From contig OW121742.1 of the NCBI GenBank assembly GCA_933228675.1, positions 106,966,940 to 107,030,939 of the forward strand: a stretch of 64,000 bases of DNA. The letters are read 5' to 3'. The notes beneath the pieces are model-generated. The model had not been told where the DNA came from, did no database searches, and saw nothing but the letters and a program-made list of their open reading frames with translations. A program made the translations under genes and the position numbers. This DNA is from Stomorhina lunata (Eukaryota > Arthropoda > Insecta > Diptera > Rhiniidae). Positions 11,241 to 23,084 of the stretch are shown here, piece by piece; the stretch's first letter is position 1, and each line of letters starts with the position of its first letter.

Positions 11241-12800
11241 AATGTACTCATCTTCCAAAGTTAACCTTCCCCAGAGTTTTCATTCATAAACAGGTGACCG
11301 AGAAATGTTCTTGAAAGCAAAACCAACTTTGTAATCTATCTCTTTTTTGCTTTGGAACAGGCAAAAACACTCTAGCTCCTACTACTCCTCATAAAAAGCA
11401 ACAAGTTACTATATGAAAAACTATTTCTTTGGATGACCTTCACCTACTTTTGAAGCATAAACGATGAAAAACAAAGAAAAACTCAATGTCATGAAACATA
11501 TTATAAAGGAAAAGCCACTTTCACCCCCCACGAAACGTTAAGACCTGATGCAATAGAAGAAGATGTTGAGGAGAAGCTGCCGCTTTTCTAAATTATTCAT
11601 TTGTATTTTTTTTTTGCTAGTGTTTACTTAAAACTCTGAAGGTCTTTAGCATTAGATTAATGGCAAGTTTTGTTTATAGTTAAGTTTTTCCTATTGCATT
11701 TTCTCTTTGTGCTTTACTCGCCGCAGCATCTAACTGCTTCCCCTGACATCTGCTTTAGCTCATTCATTCAGATACACACTGAAATGTTGCATACGGCTGC
11801 CAATGCTGTTACAACGCTGCTCGATTTGTGCGTTTTTTTTTTTTTAATGTTTGTTTTCATTACGACTAATACTATTTAATGCAACACTGACATTGATGAA
11901 TGTCAGCGTGAAGATTTCAACTGAGGGTCTCTGTGCGCGACGTCGGCTGTGTTTTGGCGTTTAAAGGCCAACAACAAGTAGATGAACAAAAAACAGCATA
12001 AATATTTGCCTGGTGGAGCCTCTTACTTTACACCGCCAACGTCAGTCAAATGCAAGCCAATAGAGTCGGCATATGAAAACATAAGCCGTGTGTTGAGTCT
12101 GTCTAACTGCTAACGTTTGGTGTCTAGTGCAATTTGCACAACATCAAAGTGAGTAGTTGTAGGTAAGGCCTTCCATTAGTACTTAAACTATGAAGAGGTA
12201 CGAGCCTTCCTCTTAAGTAAAATCATCAATTTAATTAATTCAGAAAATTTAATTTCAAAATCCCTTAAATTTGCTTTAAATTTCATTGGTACAAACTTGA
12301 AAATCTTCTGATTTTTTTTTAGGTCAAGGTCATTGAAAAGTTAAGGGTTGACTTTATGTTCTCTCTTTCCCCATAACATCTTCATCTATGTCATGGGAAA
12401 AATTTAAATCAAATTTAAGGGATTTAAATTAAATTCTCCCCCTCTTTACCCTTAACATCTTCATTTCTCACCCTTCCCCTCCCTAAAGTAGTAAACATAT
12501 AGAGACATTGAATTTGACATTTGATGGCCATTTGGGTGCATTTAAGTACTTGTTGCAGGTAAACTCAAACTTGAAATATTTTTTTTTTTTTTTTTTGTAA
12601 AAAATTTTCTTATTTATAATTTTCCAGTCTGTTTATTTCATTGTTACTTTACCACAAATTTTCATTAAGATTTTTTTCTAAAAAAAAAAATACAAAAGAT
12701 ATTAATTTTGAGGGTCAAGTTGTCATTAGAGGAGCTTTGCCACAAAGTAGAAAAATAATTGAAATTTTAATTGCAATGAAATTTGAAACTAAATGATCAA
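11241..12800. other. Unique non-coding segment between arrays
   Basis: 1.5 kb of non-repeated sequence with poly-T and poly-A tracts (about 11,608, 11,826, 12,580). A 69-codon frame at 11,670-11,879 is hydrophobic and has no supporting context. I see no exon I can defend. It may hold intronic regulatory DNA. Confidence 0.4.
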
Positions 12801-13850
12801 GTTGTTCAAGAATGGGTTAGAAAGGGTAAAATCGGTAACGTTATATCTCTAAAACCGATAAAAGGGGAAACAAATTTTAAATTACTCTTTAATCTGTCAT
12901 GGAAAATTGCAGGGAAACAAGAAGAAATTGTTGGAAATTCTAAAAGTTTTACTCTAAATAAGTAAAAAAGGATAAAAAAGGTAAAATCGGTTATGTTATA
13001 TCTCTAAAACCGATAAAAGGGGAAACAAATTTTAAATTACCCTTTAATCTGTCATGGAAAATTGCCGGGAAACAAGAAGAAATTGTTGAAAATTCTAAAA
13101 GTTATACTCTAAATAAGTAAAAAAGGATAAAAAGGGTAAAATCGGTTACGTTATATCTCTAAAACCGATAAAAGGGGAAACAAATTTTAAATTACCCTTT
13201 AATCTGTCATTGAAAATTGCAGGGAAACAAGAAGAAATTGTTGAAAATTCTAAAAGTTATACTCTAAATAAGTAAAAAAGGATAAAAAGGGTAAAATCGG
13301 TAACGTTATATCTCTAAAGCCGATAAAAGGGGAAACAAATTTTAAATTACCCTTTAATCTGTCATGGAAAATTGCAGGGAAACAAGAAGAAATTGTTGAA
13401 AATTCTAAAAGTTATACTCTAAATAAGTAAAAAAGGATAAAAAGGGTAAAATCGGTAACGTTATATCTCTAAAACCGATAAAAGGGGAAACAAATTTTAA
13501 ATTACCCTTTAATCTGTCATGGAAAATTGCAGGGAAACAAGAAGAAATTGTTGAAAATTCTAAAAGTTATACTCTAAATAAGTAAAAAAGGATAAAAAGG
13601 GTAAAATCGGTAACGTTATATCTCTAAAACCGATAAAAGGGGAAAAAAATTTTAAATTACCCTTTAATCTCTCATGGAAAATTTCAGAGAAACAAGACGA
13701 AAGACTAAAAGTTATACTCTAAATAAGTAAAAAAGGATAAAAAGGGTAAAATCGGTTACGTTATATCTCTAAAACCGATAAAAGGGGGAACAAATTTTAA
13801 ATTACCCTTTAACCTCTCATGGAAAATTGCAGAGAAACAAGACAAAAATG
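12801..13850. repeat. 155-bp satellite-like array, about seven units
   Basis: The landmark CTAAAACCGATAAAAGGGGA starts near 12,850, 13,005, 13,160, 13,315, 13,470 and 13,625 at exactly 155-bp intervals. The next unit is 145 bp because of a deletion. Units are nearly identical, so the array was recently expanded or homogenised. Confidence 0.93.
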
Positions 13851-15010
13851 TTAAAATGGGTAAAAGGGGTAACTAGCCAGGGCAAAAAGAATCAAACCAG
13901 GGTCGATATTAATCCAACATTAGAATTACAATAACAAAATCTAATTATAAAATTATTTAAAAACAAATATAGGATTAAATATGGTTCAAAAATCTCCAAG
14001 TAGAACCATACCAAAAAAAGGGTAAAATCGGTAACGTTATATATCTAAAACTGATAAAGGGGAAAGCAAAATTAAAATTGCCCTCTAATCTATCATAAAA
14101 AATTGCCGACAGGCAAAAAGAAAATGTAGAAAATTTTGTTTTGGGTTAAAGGCGTAACTAGCCAGGCTAAAAAGGGGTAAAACCAGGGTCGATACTAACC
14201 CAACGTTAGAATTACACAAACAATATTTAATTACAAATTCAATTAAAAAACAAATTAAGGATTTTATATGTATTTTTTTAATTTTCCACGTTACCCTTTA
14301 AATGAGTAAAAAATAATAAAAAGGGTAACATCGGAAATGTTATATATCAAAAAACGATAAAAGGGGAAACAATATTTTAAATAGCCCCTTAATCTGTCAT
14401 GGAAAATTTGCAAAGAGGCAAGAAAATCTTAAAAATTTTATTTTGGGTTAAAGGGGTAACTAGCCAGGGTAAAAAGGGGTAAAACCAGGGTCAACCAAAA
14501 AAAAACCCAACGTTAGAATTACAATAACAATATCTAATTACAAAATTAATTAAAAAACAAATAAAAATTTTTATATGATTCAAAATTCTCCAAGTTACCC
14601 TCTTAATGTCTAAAAAGGGTAAAAATGGTAAAATCGGTAATGTTATATCTCTAAAACCGATGAAAGGAGAAACAAATATTAAATTGCGCTTTAATCTACT
14701 ATTGAAAATTGCCAACAGTCAAGAAGAAAATGTTGAAAATCTTGCTTTGGGTTAAAGGGGCAACTAGCCAGGGTAAAAAAGGTAAAGCCATGGTCGACAC
14801 ATACCCAACTTTAAAATTAGAATAACAATATTTAATTATAAAATTTATTGAAATACAAATAAAGTTTTTTAGATTTTTCTAAATTCTCCAAGTTACCCCC
14901 TAAATGAGTAAAAAGGAACAAAAAAAGGGTAAAATCGGTAACATTATATCTCTAAAACAGATAAAGGGGAAAGCAAAATTTCAATTGCGCTCCAATTTAT
15001 CATGAAAAAT
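13851..15010. repeat. ~300-bp extended version of the 155-bp repeat
   Basis: About four diverged units, each joining the 155-bp type sequence to an extra block with GGGGTAACTAGCCAGGGTAA, AACCCAACGTTAGAATTACA and a CTCCAAGTTACCC segment. The 155-bp array probably arose from this longer form by deletion and expansion, or the reverse. Confidence 0.8.
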
Positions 15011-16270
15011 TTAAAATTTTACATTTTTTACATATTGTTTACATGATGTAGATAATGTGAATGATTAAAAATAAGTGCGTTTTGAACACTCCAAATTTCA
15101 TTTGATTATTGGAATGCCCGTTATACATTCTTTACCCATTTTTAGTTGTTATTAGGTTTTTGAAATGTAAATTTGACATTGTTTACATGTTGTTTACATG
15201 ATGTAAACTATATAAATTAAACAATTTATTTATTTCTATCTATTTTACTTCAATTTTATTAAATTGAATGCAAAATTTGCATAATTTACGTATTGTTTAC
15301 ATGATGTAGATAATGTAAATAATTGAAACTAAGTGCGTTTTGAAAACTTCAGTACTTATTTGGTTATTGTTTTACATTATTTACCCATTTTAAGTTGTTA
15401 TTAAGATATTTTAATGTCAATTTGACATTATTTACACGTTGTTTACATGATGTAAATTAAATAAATTGAACAAATGTATTTATTTTTTAAAATTTTATTT
15501 AAAATTTGGGAATTTCAAAGCAAATTTAAAGTTATTTACCTATTTTTACATGATGTCGAATATGTAAATAATTGAGATCAAGTGAGTTTTGAATATTAAA
15601 ATGACAGTTTCACAATATTTAGCCATTTTAAGTTGTTATTTATGTAGTTAAATGTAAATTTGACACTATTTACATATTGTTTACATGATGTAAACTAAAT
15701 AGATTAAACAAATTCTTTTAGTTCTATCCATTTTATTTTAAATTAAAGCACTTCAAGGCAAATTTACCTATTGTTTACATGATGTCGAAACTGTAAATAA
15801 TTGAGATCAAGTTAGATTTGAATACTCCAAACATTAATTGGTTATTGGAATGCCCGTTATACATTATTTACTCATTTTAAGTTGTTATTAAGGTATTTAA
15901 ATGTAGATTTGACTCTTTTTACATTGTGTTTACATAGTGTAAACTATAAAAATTAAACAAATTTAATAAGTTATATTTATTTTATTACAAATTTAGACAT
16001 TTTAATACAAATTTCACAAATTTTACTTATTGTTTACATGATGTAGATAATGTAAGTAATTGAAAAAAAGTGCGTTTTGAACACTCCAAATTTCATTTGA
16101 TTATTGGAATGCCCGTTATACATTCTTTACCCATTTTTAGTTGTTATTAGGTTTTTGAAATGTAAATTTGACATTGTTTACATGATGTAAACTATATAAA
16201 TTAAACAAATTTATTTATTTCTATACATTTTATTTTAAATTTAGACATTTGAATGCAAAATTCAAATAGT
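15011..16270. repeat. ~255-bp tandem array, five units
   Basis: Units share GTTTACATGATGTAGATAAT (near 15,035, 15,295, 15,545, 15,775, 16,033), TTGGAATGCCCGTTATACAT and a TTTGACATTGTTTACATG segment. Very AT-rich. Related short words (TTTACATGATGTAAA) recur in the next array. Confidence 0.85.
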
Positions 16271-19200
16271 TTACCTATTGTTTAGTGGGATTTATGCATT
16301 ATTTACCTATTCTTTACCTGATGTAAAATAGGTAAACAATTAAATTTCTTGATTATGTAGATTTTAAATTAAAAAATGTTATTAAAAATAAGTTTAAACC
16401 CTAAAAATATTAAAATTACGGAATATTTGATTCATTAAGCAACTGCAAAGTAAAAAGTTGCCATATGGCAACAAAATAGTCTTAACGTTAAATTTGTAAG
16501 GATGTAAATATTGTAAACATTTTAAATCGATAATTTTATGACACTTTCAAGGCTTCTAGTGCGTTTTACGCATTATTTACCTATTCTTTACATAGTGTAA
16601 AATATGTAAATAATTCAATTTCTTGATTTTTTAGCTTTTTAATAACAAAATTTAATCGAAAAAGTATAAAACATAAAAATAGTTTTAAAATTATGGATAA
16701 TACGATTCATGAAGCGAAGTAAAAAGTTGCCATATGGCAACAACATAGACTAAATGTCATATTTGCTATGATGTAAATATTTTAAATCGATAATTTTTTG
16801 ACACTTTTAAGGCATCTAGTGGGATTTATATTTTATTTACCTATTCTCTACATGATGTAAAATATGTAAACAATTCAATTTCTTGATTTTGTAGATTTTT
16901 TTATCAAAAAATTTGATTGAAAATAAGTTTAAAACTTAAAAATCACTTCAGAATTATGAATTATTCGAAAAAAATGTTGCCATATGGCAACAAAATAGTC
17001 TTAACTTTAAATTTTTTATGTTGTAAATATTGTAAACATTTTAAAACGATAATTTTTTGACACTTTTACGGCCCCTAGTGGGATTTAGGCATTATTTACC
17101 TATTCTTTACATGGGATAAAATATGTAAACAATTAATTTCCTGTTTTTTAGCTTTTCAATAAAAATATTTAATTTAAAAAAGTATAAATGATCAAATCAT
17201 GAAGTAACTACGAGGTAAAAAAGTTGCCATATGGCAACAAAATAGTCTTAAAGTCAAACTTTTAATGATATAAATATTGGAAACATTTTAAATCGACACT
17301 TTTTCTGCTCCTAGTGGGTTTTAGGCATTATTTACCTATTCTTTACATAGTGTAAAATATGTTAACAATGGAATTTCTTGATTTTGTAGATTTTCATATA
17401 AAAAATTTGATTGAAAATAAGTTTAAAACCTAAAAATAATTTTAAAATTATGAATTATTCGAAAAAAATGTTGCCATATGGCAACAAAATAGTCTTAACT
17501 TGAATTTTTGTATGTGTAAATATTGTAAACATTTTAAATCGATAATTTTTTGATACTTTTACGACCCTTAGTGGGGCCGTAAAAGCCCTTACATGATGTA
17601 AAATATGTAAACAATTCAATTTCTTGATTTTTTAGCTTTCCAACAAAAAAAAATTTTATTGAAAAACAGTTTAAAACATAAAAATAATTTCAAAATTATG
17701 AGTTATTCAAAAAAAAAAGTTGCCATATGGCAACAAAATAGTTTTAAATTTAAATTTTTCATGATATAAATATTGTAAACATTTTAAATCGATCATTTTT
17801 TTAAACTTTTACGGATCCTAGTGAGTTTTATGCATTATTTACCTATTCTTTACATGGGGAAAAATATGTAAATAATTCAATTTCTTGATTTTGTAGATTT
17901 TTAATTAAAAAATTTGATTAAGAAACAGTTTAAAACTTAAAAATCACTTCAAAATTATGAATTATTCGAAAAAAATGTTGCCATATGGCAACAAAATAGT
18001 CTTAACTTGAATTTTTTATGCTGTATATTTTGTAAACATTTTAAATCGATAATTTTTTGACACTTTTTCGGCTCCTAGTGAGTTTTATGCATTATTTACC
18101 TATTCTTTACATGGGGTAAAATATGTAAATAATTCAATATCTTGATTTTGTAGATTTTTAATTAAAAAATTTGATTAAGAAACAGTTTAAAACTTAAAAA
18201 TCACTTCAAAATTATGAATTATTCTAAAAAAATGTTGCCATATGGCAACAAAATAGTCTTAACTTGAATTATTGTATGCTGTAAATATTGTAAACATTTT
18301 AAATCGATAATTTTTTGACACTGTTCGGTTCCTAGTGGGTTTTAGGCATTATTTACCTATTCTTTACATGGGGTAAAATATGTAAATAATTTAATTTCCT
18401 GATTTTTTAGCTTTTCAATTAAAATATTTAATTTAAAAAAGTATAAATGATCAAATCATGAAGTAACTATGAGATAAAAAAGTTGCCATATGGCAACAAA
18501 ATAGTCTTAAAGTCAAATTTTTAATGATATAAATATTGGAAACATTTTAAATCGACACTTTTTCTGCTCCTAGTGGGTTTTAGGCATTATTTACCTATTC
18601 TTTACATAGTGTAAAATATGTTAACAATGGAATTTCTTGATTTTGTAGATTTTCATTTAAAAAATTTGATTGAAAATAAGTTTAAAACAATTTCAAATTA
18701 TGAATTATTCGAAAAAAAAGTAGTAATATGGCAACAAAATAGTCTTAACTTGAAATTTTTTATGATGTAAATATTGTAAAAATTTTAAATCGATAATTTT
18801 TTGACACTTTTACGGCCCTTAGTGGGGCCGTAAAAGCCCCTACATGATGTAAAATATGTAAACAATTCAATTTCTTGATTTTTTAGCTTTCCAAGAAAAA
18901 AATTTGATTGAAAAACAGTTTAAAATATAAAAATAATTTCAAAATTATGAGTTATTCAAAAAAAAAGTTGCCATATGGCAACAAAAAAGTTTAAAATTGA
19001 AATTTTTATGATATAAATATTGTAAACATTTTAAATCAATCATTTTTTTAAACTTTTACGGCTCCTAGTGGGTTTTATGCATTATTTACCTATTCTTTAC
19101 ATGGGGTAAAATATGTAAATAATTCAATTTCTTGATTTTGTAGATTTTTGTATCAAAAAATCTGATTGAAAATAAGTTTAAAACCTAAAAATAATTTTAA

Positions 19201-19385
19201 AATTATGCATTATTTGAAAAAAGATGTTGCCATATGGCAACAAAATAGTCTAAACTTGAATTTTTTATGCTGTAAATATTGTAAACATTTTAAATCGATC
19301 ATTCTTTGACACTTTTTCGGCTCCTGGTGGGTTTTAGGCATTATTTACCTATTCTTTACATGGCGTAAAATATAATTAAATCCTA
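16271..19385. repeat. ~250-bp palindrome-bearing tandem array with higher-order structure
   Basis: Twelve monomers. Each has CCTAGTGGGTTTTAGGCATT, CTATTCTTTACATGGGGTAA, TTCTTGATTTTGTAGATTTT and the 16-bp perfect palindrome GTTGCCATATGGCAAC, which starts at 16457, 16726, 16976, 17223, 17470, 17719, 17977, 18234, 18482, 18967 and 19226. The monomer at 18,720 has a degenerate version. Diagnostic variants recur every five monomers (for example 17,223 and 18,482), so there is a ~1.25-kb higher-order repeat. Confidence 0.93.
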
Positions 19386-19564
19386 AAATTTTCGAAATTT
19401 TTATGGTTGATGTTGGTTTATTATTTGTTTATATAAATTTTATAAATTAACGACGTTTTACTTCGAGGACAACAGCCGGATCCTTGTTAACAACAAAATA
19501 TTGCCTTGATAATCCTTGAGCAAAAATTAAGGTGATTTTTTAAATAAAAATTTTAAAAACTTAC
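19386..19564 (-). other. Start of the intron after the N/Q-rich exon
   Basis: The minus-strand donor GTAAGT occupies 19,564-19,559 directly after the exon. The rest is AT-rich. No downstream exon of this gene was found in the window, so this intron may run through all the arrays to the left. Confidence 0.6.
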
Positions 19565-21152
19565 CCGATCTTTCATTTAATTCCATATCAATATATTCAT
19601 CTGATGAGGACATGGAATCATTGCTGTCACTGCTCATGGAAGAGGAGTTGAGCAACTGCTGTTGTTGCTGCTGCTGCGTCTGGTGATGTTGAAGTTGTTG
19701 CTGCTGCTGTTGCTGCAAATGTGAGGACTGTTGCATATGCGAAGGCTGGGCTAAATTGCCTGAATGTTGCTGCTGATTAACAGAATTTGTAGCTTCTTGA
19801 AGTTGCTGAGATGAAGATTGTTGCTGTTTATGGGTTTCCTGGTTGTTTACGATTAAAGGTCCCGTTGTAGCTGAAGTAGAGGCGGAGGTTGAGGTGGATG
19901 CTAAAGCAGTATTGGCATTACTACCCAGGCTATTGATGGCTGCTGATGTGGAGGATGTAGGGGTACAGGAACTGGCTGCTAATTCTTCAATACTGTGTAG
20001 GGTAGATGATCTTGTGGTACTGGTAGTCGAGGATGATGCTGCTGCAGCTGAAGACGATGAGGAGGTGGTGGTGGCTAATGTTTGTTGACTCGATGAAAGA
20101 ATATTAATGGCATTTGCATTTATATTGGCAGTGTTGGGTGTATTATCATTTAAGGGGGCGTTATTGGTTGTGGTGGTTATATGATTCTCATTTAAAGCTA
20201 TAACCCGACTTTCCATACTACCCCTCGTAGAACTCTCGGTGGCATTGTTGTGTAGATTAGGATGTATATTCAAGACTGAAGTGACCAAATTGGCCGATGA
20301 AGAAGATGAGGGTGAGGTAGTGGCTAAGCCATAATCCAAAAGATGGTGTGGGTCATTGTGGGTTAAACTGGAAACGTTAAGATTGGGGTTATTTAAATCA
20401 TTTGGCGGAGACATTTGCCTTTGGTTCATTAAACCCGGATTTTGTAAATAGTGATGATGTTGATGCTGCGGCTGTTGCTGCTGCTGCTGTGAAGATTCAT
20501 TGGTGCTTTGTACTTCATTTCCCTTTAAGGTCAAATATTGTGTGGCATTAGACCCATTATTGTTAAGATTTAAATTCTGATTTTGTGTAGCTTCTCTGGC
20601 AAATAGAATATTAGAAAACGAGGGCCCATTTAATGAGCCGCCGCCGACACCGCCGCCCGCCGTTGCATTCAGCTTCTGTAAACCGCTCATTATATGATTA
20701 GTCTCTATGGCGCTCATGAGTGGCGGCAAACCCTTAAAATTACCATTGGCATCATTAACCAAATTGGCACTCATTAACGAGGCCGTAGCCCCTCCCGGAA
20801 ATTTCAAATCACACAAAGCACCCAATGAGACACCGGCATCAAGATTAGCATCTATGGCGGAACGATGATCGAGCAAAGTCGATTGTTGTATGCATGTGGT
20901 AAAAGGGTTAAAGTCACTTTTGGCCATGGTCATTTCTCCTTTGGCGTTTAGAGGGGGATTTTCGTAGATGAAGGAGGTGGTACTGGGTGTACTACCGGCA
21001 GCTAACATATGATCTTTGTGATGATGCATATTGGTAGTGTTGTTGTTATTGTTGTTGTTGTGATTAATATTTAAATTGTTATTGTTGTTGTTGTTATTAT
21101 TGTGAGCGAAAGTTGCACTGTCCGCCAAGAGAGGCACTGAGAAATCTTCCAT
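19565..21152 (-). CDS. First coding exon of an N/Q/S-rich, probably nuclear protein
   Basis: The exon encodes 529 complete codons plus one base. It starts at ATG in a good context (AACATGG), with an in-frame TAA 21 bases upstream that fixes the start. It ends at a clean GTAAGT donor (phase 1). The protein has Asn/His runs at residues 18-45, a less repetitive stretch at about 58-190 (FIYENPPLNAKGEMTMAKSD, LSALCDL-like Gly/Leu segments), Gln runs at 222-227 and 443-499, Ser/Thr-rich sequence at 353-430, and a Ser/acidic end (residues 503-527, SSDEYIDMELNE). No folded domain, signal peptide or membrane segment is visible. Such composition is common in fly transcriptional regulators, whose DNA-binding domain often lies in later exons. 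Those exons are not in this window. I do not recognise the gene. Confidence 0.8.
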
Positions 21153-21208
21153 GTTAAGGTAGCGTAAGTTTTAGGTACTAATGTTACAGAGGCTTGTGCA
21201 GCAGGAGG
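21153..21208 (-). other. 5' UTR part of the same exon with an upstream splice acceptor
   Basis: On the minus strand a pyrimidine-rich TTCCTTTTCATTTCAG precedes CCTCCTGCTGCAC, which gives a plausible acceptor at 21,210-21,209. The coding exon is therefore probably preceded by a 5' UTR intron, and the promoter lies further right, beyond 21.2 kb. It was not identified. Confidence 0.55.
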
Positions 21209-21252
21209 CTGAAATGAAAAGGAAATTAAGGAAATTATAATTGATTATTTGT

Positions 21253-21317
21253 AAAAGCTACTTGAGGCCCTATGCTCCCTCCACTGGGAGTCAAGGATAA
21301 CAGAAGAAAAGCTACTT
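21253..21317 (+). mobile_element. 43-bp micro-insertion of a non-LTR 3' end with 11-bp TSD, copy 1
   Basis: AAAAGCTACTT at 21,253-21,263 is repeated at 21,307-21,317. Between them is a 43-bp insert that begins GAGGCCCTATGCTCCC, holds CACTGGGAGTCAAGGATAAC and ends AGAAG. The insert matches the last codons of a non-LTR reverse transcriptase ORF (LCSTGSQG-stop type) plus its GAA-rich tail. It lies just upstream of the splice acceptor, inside the presumed 5' UTR intron. Confidence 0.85.
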
Positions 21318-21800
21318 AACTATAATTATTTATATAAATTTGAAGCCTAGAAAACTGTCAAATCTCAGCATTTAGTTCCTTAGTAGCCAAAAATTTCCAC
21401 CTTTTCTCCCGATATTAAAAAAACTAGACCTGAAACTTAGTCGGTTACTTCACAAGTTCATCTCCAACCTTTGTAACCTCTATTATTTTGGAATCATCAT
21501 AAATAGTGTTTCCCAAAGAATCGATGAACTTAGTTCATTAAATTACTACAAAGAGCCAAAATATGAAATTAAAATGTCGTCCCCTGAATAAATTCTTTTA
21601 AATTTAGCAACGCTCTGCCTATGCTTCTTGAGCCTCCTCCCCCCGTTTACGTCGAGCGCCATAGGATTCTTATCAGCCAACTTTTAAAGATAGACCAATG
21701 AGCTTCTCGTACCGTTCTTCGCCTTGTCAAATTTAATTCAGCAAGTTTTTTGCTTTCTCTGTGGCGTTGCAGCCATCACAGCGTCCTACCGAATTAACTG
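21318..21800. other. Unassigned sequence
   Basis: Non-repetitive, moderately AT-rich DNA upstream of the minus-strand gene. It could hold 5' UTR intron or promoter DNA. No specific element is identifiable. Confidence 0.35.
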
Positions 21801-22960
21801 TCCCTTGAGAGATGGAGGGGCTAACGGAGTCTCGCTAATACGACTCTCCCTCGATCGCGCTCTCCATGCCAGAGTTCAGCATGATACGGTCTGAGTGGCG
21901 TAGTTGGTAAAGGTAGAGTTAGGCTGATCTGACCTAGGGGTTGCCAGAATCAGGTCGATCTGGCTCACCTTTTCCACGGAAACTAAAGACCTTGGAGGTG
22001 ATCCCGCTTTGACTCGACCCGGAGTTGAGGTCACAGTGATCACACTCTCCTGGGGTCCTATGCTTCACTGGGAGTCAAGGATTACAGAAGATCACACTCT
22101 CCGAGTCGGAGTCCTGCGAGATAACCGCTGAGGTCTGGATAGCTTCGGTGGAGCAGGTGGAGTTGGACCGCTCTGTCTGACTTGATTCAACCATTGAAGC
22201 GCAAGATCTTGGGAGTTAGAGATAATGGTGATCTCATGCTCCGAATCCGACTCAATCGAGACGTCCACCAAAATATGAAATTAAAACGGGAGATGGAAGG
22301 GCAACTGGAGTCAGGCTAATCCGAATCTCCCTCAACATCGAGGCCAGAGATCTCAGAGGGGATCCCACTTTAACTTGACTCGAAGTCGAGATCGCATCGA
22401 TAGCACTCTTCATGTCAGAGTTAAGCGTGATAGCCGCTGAGGTCTGAGTGGCGTCGGTGGTGAAGGTAGAGAGGCTGATCTGACTTGGAGGCTGCCGGAA
22501 TCAGGTCGATCTGGCTCACCTTTTCCACGGAAGCTAAGGACCTCGGAGGGGATCCCGTTTTGACTCGACCCGGAGTTGAGATTACAGTGACCACACTCTC
22601 CGATTCGGTGTCCAGCGAAATAACCGCTAAGGTCTGGATAGCTTCGGTGGAGCAGGTGGAGTCCGACCACTCTGTCTGACTTAACCCAGCCATTAAAGCC
22701 CCAAACCTTGGTGGAGAACCCGATTGAGACCGCCCGTATCCGACTCAATCGAGACGTAAGCCAGTATCTGAATGGCTCCAGTGTTATGAGATAAGTCTAG
22801 ATCATCCAAAAGGCCATCCATTTCCACAAGTCTCTCCTGTTGGAGAATACTGTTACGTCGCTAAGGGTCTGTTCGTCTAGATCGTCCCTCCCTACTGTGT
22901 CACGTCTAACCTTGCAACTGTCCAAGGTTGTCATGTCCGATTTAGTTCTGGTTTGTTTTC
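21800..22960. repeat. GC-richer internally duplicated module, probable retroelement remnant
   Basis: Two diverged direct copies of about 380-470 bp (about 21,815-22,175 and 22,295-22,690) share GAGGCTGATCTGACTTGGAG-like text, CAGGTCGATCTGGCTCACCT, TTTTCCACGGAA, TGACTCGACCCGGAGTTGAG and GGAGCAGGTGGAGT. The base composition is clearly less AT-rich than the surroundings. Short overlapping frames (22,410-22,748) are open but matched no family I recall. It may be a retroelement gag/ORF1 region or an old host segment. The first copy carries the micro-insertion at 22,051-22,089. Confidence 0.55.
22038..22102 (+). mobile_element. 39-bp micro-insertion of a non-LTR 3' end with 13-bp TSD, copy 2
   Basis: GATCACACTCTCC at 22,038-22,050 is repeated at 22,090-22,102 and flanks a 39-bp insert (TGGGGTCCTATGCTTCACTG ... 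AAGGATTACAGAA). The paralogous module has the uninterrupted site at about 22,587-22,602 (ACAGTGACCACACTCTCCGA). The insertion therefore postdates the module duplication or affected only one copy. Confidence 0.9.
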
Positions 22961-23084
22961 AGTTTTGTTTTGCCCAAGGAGCCTGTTAAGTTCAGTATTC
23001 CTGGTGTGTCCCACTCGCCTGTATCTAAGTATACCCGACCCTTTATGAAAAGATCAAGAGGGTACAGTGACAACGTGATGTCCA

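Noticed and set aside
12783..12965. 60-codon frame at the start of the 155-bp array
   Set aside because: It is part of the tandem unit and is disrupted in the other units.
16271..19385. CRISPR-like array (regular palindromic repeats)
   Set aside because: The whole ~250-bp monomer is repeated, not short repeats with unique spacers, and the genome is eukaryotic.
19843..20088. 81-codon plus-strand frame opposite the N/Q-rich exon
   Set aside because: Antisense shadow of repetitive Ser/Thr/Gln codons. The minus-strand frame has a start, an upstream stop and splice sites.
22410..22748. Overlapping 90-112 codon frames in the GC-richer module
   Set aside because: They are shared with a diverged, broken duplicate. 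No domain was recognised and there are no splice or start signals.
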